From Microvirga sp. 3-52 (lineage in GTDB: Bacteria > Pseudomonadota > Alphaproteobacteria > Rhizobiales > Beijerinckiaceae): 64,000 nucleotides of DNA. Where the stretch lies: NCBI RefSeq assembly GCF_018383585.1, contig NZ_JAHAMK010000005.1:3144-67143 (forward strand), in the 5' to 3' direction. Of the stretch, positions 60,175-64,000 are shown in pieces. Position 1 is the stretch's first letter. Every line of letters starts with the position of its first letter. The notes beneath the pieces were generated by a model. It saw nothing but the letters and a program-made list of their open reading frames with translations. It did not search any database and was not told the origin of the DNA. A program made the translations under genes and the position numbers.

Positions 60175-61404
60175 TCAGGTCTGGCCAGGCTTCAATTTGT
60201 AGAAGATGTGCCGTCCGATCACGTCCATCTTCTTCAGGCGGCGAGCCCAGTACGGGCGGACATAGTCGGCATGGTAGTGGGTCGCTCCGCCCACGTCGGC
60301 GAGGTAGGTCTTGCCCTCGAGCACGGCGCTCGCGACACTCTTGGCGCGCTCCCACGACTCGGTGTCGCGGATGCGCAGGGCCTTGCCTTCGCAGGCGAAG
60401 GTGAACTGGCAGGCGAGGTGGCGGTGACGGTTCTGGTAGACCACCCCGCAGATCGACGAGGGATAAAGCCCGCTCTTCACACGGTTGAGCACCACCTGGG
60501 CCACAGCCGCCTGTCCCTCCACGGATTCGCTGCGGGCCTCGTAGTAGACGGCCTCGGCGAGGCAGCGCTGCTCCTTGCCCAGGTTGTCCGGATCGATCAG
60601 GTCGGCATAGCGCGGTCGGTCGGGATCGTCACTTTTGGGCAGGATCGACATGTCGATGTCACCGCGGTCGAGGCGCGGCGATTGCAGGGACACGGGAGCG
60701 GCCGCGATCTCGATGGGCGTCGCCTCGACGGGAGCCGGCGTCGCCGAGGACAGGGTGATGGCACGCTTCACCATGGGCGTCGTCGGGCTCGCGGCGGCTC
60801 CGGTGGAGCCTGCTGCGGCGGCCGCCGGCGATTGCACGGAAGTGGCTTGGCGGGTCGTGGTGTATTCCGGCGCCTGCCAGGGCTCGAACACCTGCTCCGT
60901 GTCCGTCGCTTCGAGCTGGCCCTCCATGAGGACGGTGGGCGGCAGGAGCCGCTCGTCGCGGCTGTAGAGCAGCCGCGCGCTGCCTACCTGATTGAGGGTC
61001 GGACGCAGCTGCTTGGCGCGGCGGGACAGGGTGGCATGCGGCGCCACCAGCGGGTTCCCCTTCAGAGACCGGTCGACGATGGGATCGGCGCTCGCATCGG
61101 CCTTCCGGTCGGCCTTGAGGGGCGTGGAGGCGGCCGCTTCATCGGGCAGATCGTAACGTGGCATGGAACGAAGGATGTCGCGTTCGATTCCAAGCTTTCC
61201 ATCGGTGATTGAGGCCCCCGTGGGCGGAATGAGCGCGGTGTCGACGAGACGGGCGGTCGCGCTGCGCGGCGCGAAGCTCACGCCGGAATGCAGGTCGTTG
61301 CTGGCCGAAGCCGTGAACGAGATCAGGAGACCTGTCGCCAGCGCCCAGGGAGCCGTCGTGGCGCAGATCCATTTCACTCGAGATCGACGATACGGAAGAC
61401 GCAC
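60175..61404 (-). CDS. Cell wall hydrolase (SleB/CwlJ family) with long disordered linker
   Basis: The 409-residue protein starts with a signal-like segment (WALATGLLISFTASAS). A 230-residue Ala/Pro/Thr-rich linker follows, then a C-terminal SleB domain from about 275: CLAEAVYYEARSESVEGQAA with the catalytic Glu, AQVVLNRVKSGLYPSSICGV, CQFTFACEGK and ATHYHADYVRPYWARRLKK. This family cleaves peptidoglycan glycan strands (lytic or amidase activity depending on member). The linker lets the domain span the periplasm. Start 61404 gives the longest form; the first residues are basic (MRLPYRRSRVKW). Confidence 0.9.
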   Translation of the reverse strand: MRLPYRRSRVKWICATTAPWALATGLLISFTASASNDLHSGVSFAPRSATARLVDTALIPPTGASITDGKLGIERDILRSMPRYDLPDEAAASTPLKADRKADASADPIVDRSLKGNPLVAPHATLSRRAKQLRPTLNQVGSARLLYSRDERLLPPTVLMEGQLEATDTEQVFEPWQAPEYTTTRQATSVQSPAAAAAGSTGAAASPTTPMVKRAITLSSATPAPVEATPIEIAAAPVSLQSPRLDRGDIDMSILPKSDDPDRPRYADLIDPDNLGKEQRCLAEAVYYEARSESVEGQAAVAQVVLNRVKSGLYPSSICGVVYQNRHRHLACQFTFACEGKALRIRDTESWERAKSVASAVLEGKTYLADVGGATHYHADYVRPYWARRLKKMDVIGRHIFYKLKPGQT

Positions 61405-61515
61405 GCGCTACACCCTGCAAAAAACTCGAACAATCCGGAGCATCCAGCAGGAGGGCTCCGATGTCGTAAAGTTATCGCGGGTTAAGGTTGATGGGTGGTT
61501 AAGGCCGGTCTCCCT

Positions 61516-62400
61516 TTACGTAATCGCTGCTGCGGCAGCCTGACGCCTCTCGGCCAATCGCCTCAATGCAAGGCCGGTCTCGGGATCGGCCGGGAAGAAG
61601 GCTTCTATGGCGAGCTCCGACAGGGTCACGTCCACCGGTGTCCCGAAGATCGTCGTCGTGCTGAACAGGGTGAGCACCCCCTCCCCGGTCATGAGCTGGA
61701 GCGGCACGACGATGCCGGCATAATCATGGTTCGACTTGGACGCCCGCGCGGCCGCATCGGGCGTCGGGTAGGAGCGGAGCTCCTCGATCAGATTGGCCAG
61801 AACCGCGTCGCCCGTCGCATCCACCTGACGGTGCAGTCGGTGGACCAGATGATTGCGCCACTCGGTGAAATTCACGATACGCCGTGCAAGGCCTGCAGGA
61901 TGGATGCTCAGGCGCAGCACGTTGACGGGAGGCTTCATCAGCGCCGGATCGACATCGCCGATGAGCGACACGAGAGCATCGTTCGCAGATACGAGCGACC
62001 AGTGCCGGTCGACGGCGAGTGCAGGATAAGGATCGTGCCCTTTCAGCACGAGATCCACCGCCTGACGCATGCTCGCGAGAGCCGGATCGTCGAGGGAGCG
62101 CTGCGAGTAGACCGGCGCGAAGCCCGCCGAGACCAGCATGATGTTGCGCTCGCGTAAGGGCATGTCGAGCTTCTCCGCCAGGAGCAGCACCATCTCGCGG
62201 CTCGGCTGCGAGCGGCCGGTTTCGAGAAAGCTCAAATGCCGGGTGGAGATCTCGGCTTCGAGAGCGAGATCCATTTGGCTGAGGCGACGGCGCTGGCGCC
62301 ATTCGCGCAGGAAATCGCCGACATGTCGTTCGGGGGTCATGGATAGGGTGCTCGCGGATTTCATGGGCGGACCATAGCCTGATGCCGACCGATCTTCCAT
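61516..62400 (-). CDS. Helix-turn-helix regulator with MmyB-like ligand-binding domain
   Basis: The protein has an XRE-type HTH (LREWRQRRRLSQMDLALEAE, STRHLSFLETGRSQPSREMV) followed by the MmyB-like domain (MLVSAGFAPVYSQRSLDD, YPALAVDRHWSLVSANDALV, FTEWRNHLVHRLHRQVDATG, GTPVDVTLSELAIEAFFPAD). MmyB-type regulators have a PAS-like pocket that may bind fatty acids. Start choices are 62400, 62364 or 62340; family members usually begin near 62340 (MTPERHVGDF). It is divergent from the membrane-protein gene at 62490, which it may control (inference). Confidence 0.9.
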   Translation of the reverse strand: MEDRSASGYGPPMKSASTLSMTPERHVGDFLREWRQRRRLSQMDLALEAEISTRHLSFLETGRSQPSREMVLLLAEKLDMPLRERNIMLVSAGFAPVYSQRSLDDPALASMRQAVDLVLKGHDPYPALAVDRHWSLVSANDALVSLIGDVDPALMKPPVNVLRLSIHPAGLARRIVNFTEWRNHLVHRLHRQVDATGDAVLANLIEELRSYPTPDAAARASKSNHDYAGIVVPLQLMTGEGVLTLFSTTTIFGTPVDVTLSELAIEAFFPADPETGLALRRLAERRQAAAAAIT

Positions 62401-62489
62401 GACCTCGGAGGTAATCGACTGCGCTCACGGCCTGCGGAATCCTTGACGCCAGGTTGAGGCTCTCAACCGACGAACCACAGGAGACAGCC

Positions 62490-62891
62490 ATGATGACGAT
62501 CCAATCCTCCCCGCTTCTTCGCCAGGCTCTCGTGGCCGATGCCACCACCAGCGCGGCCTTCGGCCTCATGATGCTGATCGGCGCCGGAGCATTGAGCGCG
62601 GTCTTCGGGTTGCCGGAGATGCTCCTGCGCCTCGCAGGCCTGGTTCTCCTGCCCTACGCGGCCTTCATCGGCTGGCTCGGCCTGCGCGAGGAAATCCTGA
62701 AGCCCATCGGGTGGGCGGTGGTTCTGGGCAATGTCCTTTGGGCCGCTGACAGCCTCCTGCTGTTCGTCAGCGGTTGGGTTGCGCCGACCAGCGCAGGCTA
62801 TGCCTTCGTGATCGCTCAGGCGCTCGTCGTCCTGATGTACGCGGAGTTTCAGTTTGTCGGACTGCGCCGGTCGCGAGCGGTTGCCGTCTGA
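62490..62891 (+). CDS. Four-helix membrane protein
   Basis: The 133-residue protein begins MMTIQSSPLLRQALVADATT and has four hydrophobic segments (AFGLMMLIGAGALSAVFGL, LLRLAGLVLLPYAAFIGWLG, IGWAVVLGNVLWAADSLLLF, GYAFVIAQALVVLMYAEFQF). It ends in a basic tail. AGGAGA sits six bases upstream of the start. It is divergent from the MmyB-type regulator, an arrangement common for a regulator and its target. The function is unknown; I recognise only the general topology of small membrane proteins found beside such regulators. Confidence 0.8.
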   Translation: MMTIQSSPLLRQALVADATTSAAFGLMMLIGAGALSAVFGLPEMLLRLAGLVLLPYAAFIGWLGLREEILKPIGWAVVLGNVLWAADSLLLFVSGWVAPTSAGYAFVIAQALVVLMYAEFQFVGLRRSRAVAV

Positions 62892-62914
62892 ATCCGGCCG
62901 CCCTTCCCGCCCAC

Positions 62915-63003
62915 GTCATCACCGGGCTTGTCCCGGTGATCTCAGCTGTGTGAGGCGCCGCGCTTTTCCGTATCGGGATGGCCGGCGCAAGGCCGGCCAT
63001 GAC
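62915..63003 (+). repeat. Two-hairpin intergenic repeat (A arm, core, B arm)
   Basis: The A arm is TCACCGGGCTTGTCCCGGTGA, the core GGCGCCGCGC, and the B arm ATGGCCGGCGCAAGGCCGGCC. It fills the convergent gap 62892-63060. Confidence 0.85.
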
Positions 63004-63060
63004 AGCGTCAGTTTGCTCGCGCAAGGCCAGCAAGCTCTTGGGTCCCGATACGGGCCGCCT

Positions 63061-64000
63061 CTAAGAACCGTGAATGATGGCTTCGATCCTGGCCGCGAGG
63101 GTTTCAAGGGGAAAAGGTTTGGCGATGACTTCCATGCCCGGCCCCAAAAATCCGGCAGAGAGAAGATTGCTCTCCACGTAGCCCGTCATGAAGAGCACCT
63201 TCAAATTCGGCTGTTCTGCACGTGCCGCATCGGCAAGCTGCCGCCCGTTCAGGCCCGGCAGGCCCACATCGGTCACGAGGAGATCGAGCGGCTGCCCGGT
63301 TTGGAGAACCGCGAGCCCCTTCGGCCCATCCTCGGCCTGAAGAACGCGATATCCCTGCTCCTCGAGCATTTCCACGATGAGCTCCCGCACGACGCGCTCA
63401 TCCTCGACCACGAGCACGGTCTCGTGAGCCCTGGGGCGAGCCGCAACGGCATTCGTGGCGGACGGGCCCTGAGGCTCGGCGTCTCCAAGATATCGAGGAA
63501 GGAAGATCTTGACGGTCGTGCCTTGGCCTATGGCCGAATAGATCCTGACATGGCCGCCGGATTGCCTGACGAATCCGTATACCATGGAGAGACCGAGACC
63601 CGTGCCCTGGCCGATCGGTTTCGTCGTGAAAAACGGTTCGAAGACCCTCGCGAGCACATCGTCGGACATGCCGGAACCCGTATCGGACACCGACAGCGCA
63701 ACATATTGGCCGGGCTTCACATCCTGCTGCGTGGCGGCATAGGCATGATCCAGCTCGACATTCGCCGTCTCGATCACGATGGACCCTCCGTCCGGCATGG
63801 CATCGCGGGCGTTGATGACGAGATTGAGAAGCGCACTTTCGAGCTGGTTGGGATCGCAGAGGGTCAGCCAGAGATCCTGGCCGGACTGCAGCTCGACCCG
63901 GATCGTCTCGCGCACCGTGCGCCGGAACAGTTCGTCCATCGACGCCACGAGGGTCTTCGCATCGAGCGGCTGGCGCCTCGAAAATGCAAGAAGGCGATGC
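63061..64000 (-). CDS. Hybrid histidine kinase, C-terminal part (5' end beyond the window)
   Basis: The reading frame is open to the right edge, so the gene is truncated by the window. The visible part starts within the kinase (AFSRRQPLDAK after the phosphoacceptor helix). It carries the HATPase boxes NLVINARDAMPDGG, DTGSGMSDD and GQGTGLGLSMVYGFVRQSGG, and a receiver domain with VLVVEDERVVRELIVEMLEE and phospho-Asp in LLVTDVGLPG. The nearest relative in the window is the kinase at 34231-36177, with the same architecture. Its sensor domain cannot be seen. A short upstream methionine at 63948 is internal and not the real start. Confidence 0.9.
   Translation of the reverse strand, partial: HRLLAFSRRQPLDAKTLVASMDELFRRTVRETIRVELQSGQDLWLTLCDPNQLESALLNLVINARDAMPDGGSIVIETANVELDHAYAATQQDVKPGQYVALSVSDTGSGMSDDVLARVFEPFFTTKPIGQGTGLGLSMVYGFVRQSGGHVRIYSAIGQGTTVKIFLPRYLGDAEPQGPSATNAVAARPRAHETVLVVEDERVVRELIVEMLEEQGYRVLQAEDGPKGLAVLQTGQPLDLLVTDVGLPGLNGRQLADAARAEQPNLKVLFMTGYVESNLLSAGFLGPGMEVIAKPFPLETLAARIEAIIHGS

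Overview
This window looks like chromosomal DNA of a GC-rich alphaproteobacterium of the order Hyphomicrobiales (Rhizobiales). Methylobacteriaceae, for example a Microvirga-like genome, is my best guess, from memory of family content and of the intergenic repeats rather than from any search. Supporting signs are the TIGR02301, DUF2339 and DUF1499 proteins, a RibBX-type riboflavin enzyme, a divergent citrate synthase-like pair, an xseB-dxs-tlyA cluster and many dispersed hairpin repeats.

Layout. 1-2712 is the right-hand end of an integrated element: tiny membrane ORFs, a DUF1643 protein, an excisionase-like gene overlapping a broken tyrosine recombinase, arm-site-like repeats, and a 3' fragment of tRNA-Pro(CGG) marking the junction. 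3-11 kb holds a lipoprotein, two DoxX proteins, a stress-type glycine-zipper protein, BioY, an MBL hydrolase, and a MarR-patatin pair. 11.5-14.7 kb is one large RTX-type animal-haem-peroxidase gene. 15-24 kb carries cell-wall and core metabolism: L,D-transpeptidase, deacetylase, HTH-RibBX, AroC, a phosphatase, FabI and a DnaJ-like co-chaperone. 24-34 kb has PdxH, an SDR, the divergent citrate synthase-like genes (one with a fused HTH), Nudix, TIGR02301, a gene interrupted by UGA, dihydroorotase and YgfZ. 34-48 kb has a PAS-PAS hybrid histidine kinase, PaiB-like and AAC(6')-like proteins, Tag, an HD phosphohydrolase, a DSP-type phosphatase, DUF2339, xseB-dxs, an exported SOD on the opposite strand, tlyA and an RNA methyltransferase. 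48-64 kb has YedK, CorA, an acyl-CoA dehydrogenase-SDR operon, a Sua5-type enzyme, a WrbA/LysR divergent pair, AcuI-like and MFS genes, a frameshifted serralysin, a SleB-type hydrolase, an MmyB-type regulator and the 3' part of a second hybrid kinase.

The most interesting points are regulatory. Two metabolic enzymes carry an N-terminal helix-turn-helix and each has a palindrome at its own 5' end: RibBX at 17329-18618, with a perfect 10-3-10 palindrome at 18641-18663 and a strong internal Shine-Dalgarno before Met70, and a citrate synthase-like protein at 27985-29115. Both could be enzyme-regulators of their own genes. A two-hairpin mosaic repeat is scattered through the window (ten two-armed or eroded copies plus four partial or single-hairpin forms). 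It lies at gene 3' ends, especially between convergent genes, and never in a divergent promoter gap. Three genes are broken or look broken: the integrase (a deletion that appears to lie between two short identical sequences), the serralysin (one-base shift at a C6 run) and the gene at 30818-31657 (in-frame UGA). No CRISPR array, rRNA, complete tRNA or recognised riboswitch was found.
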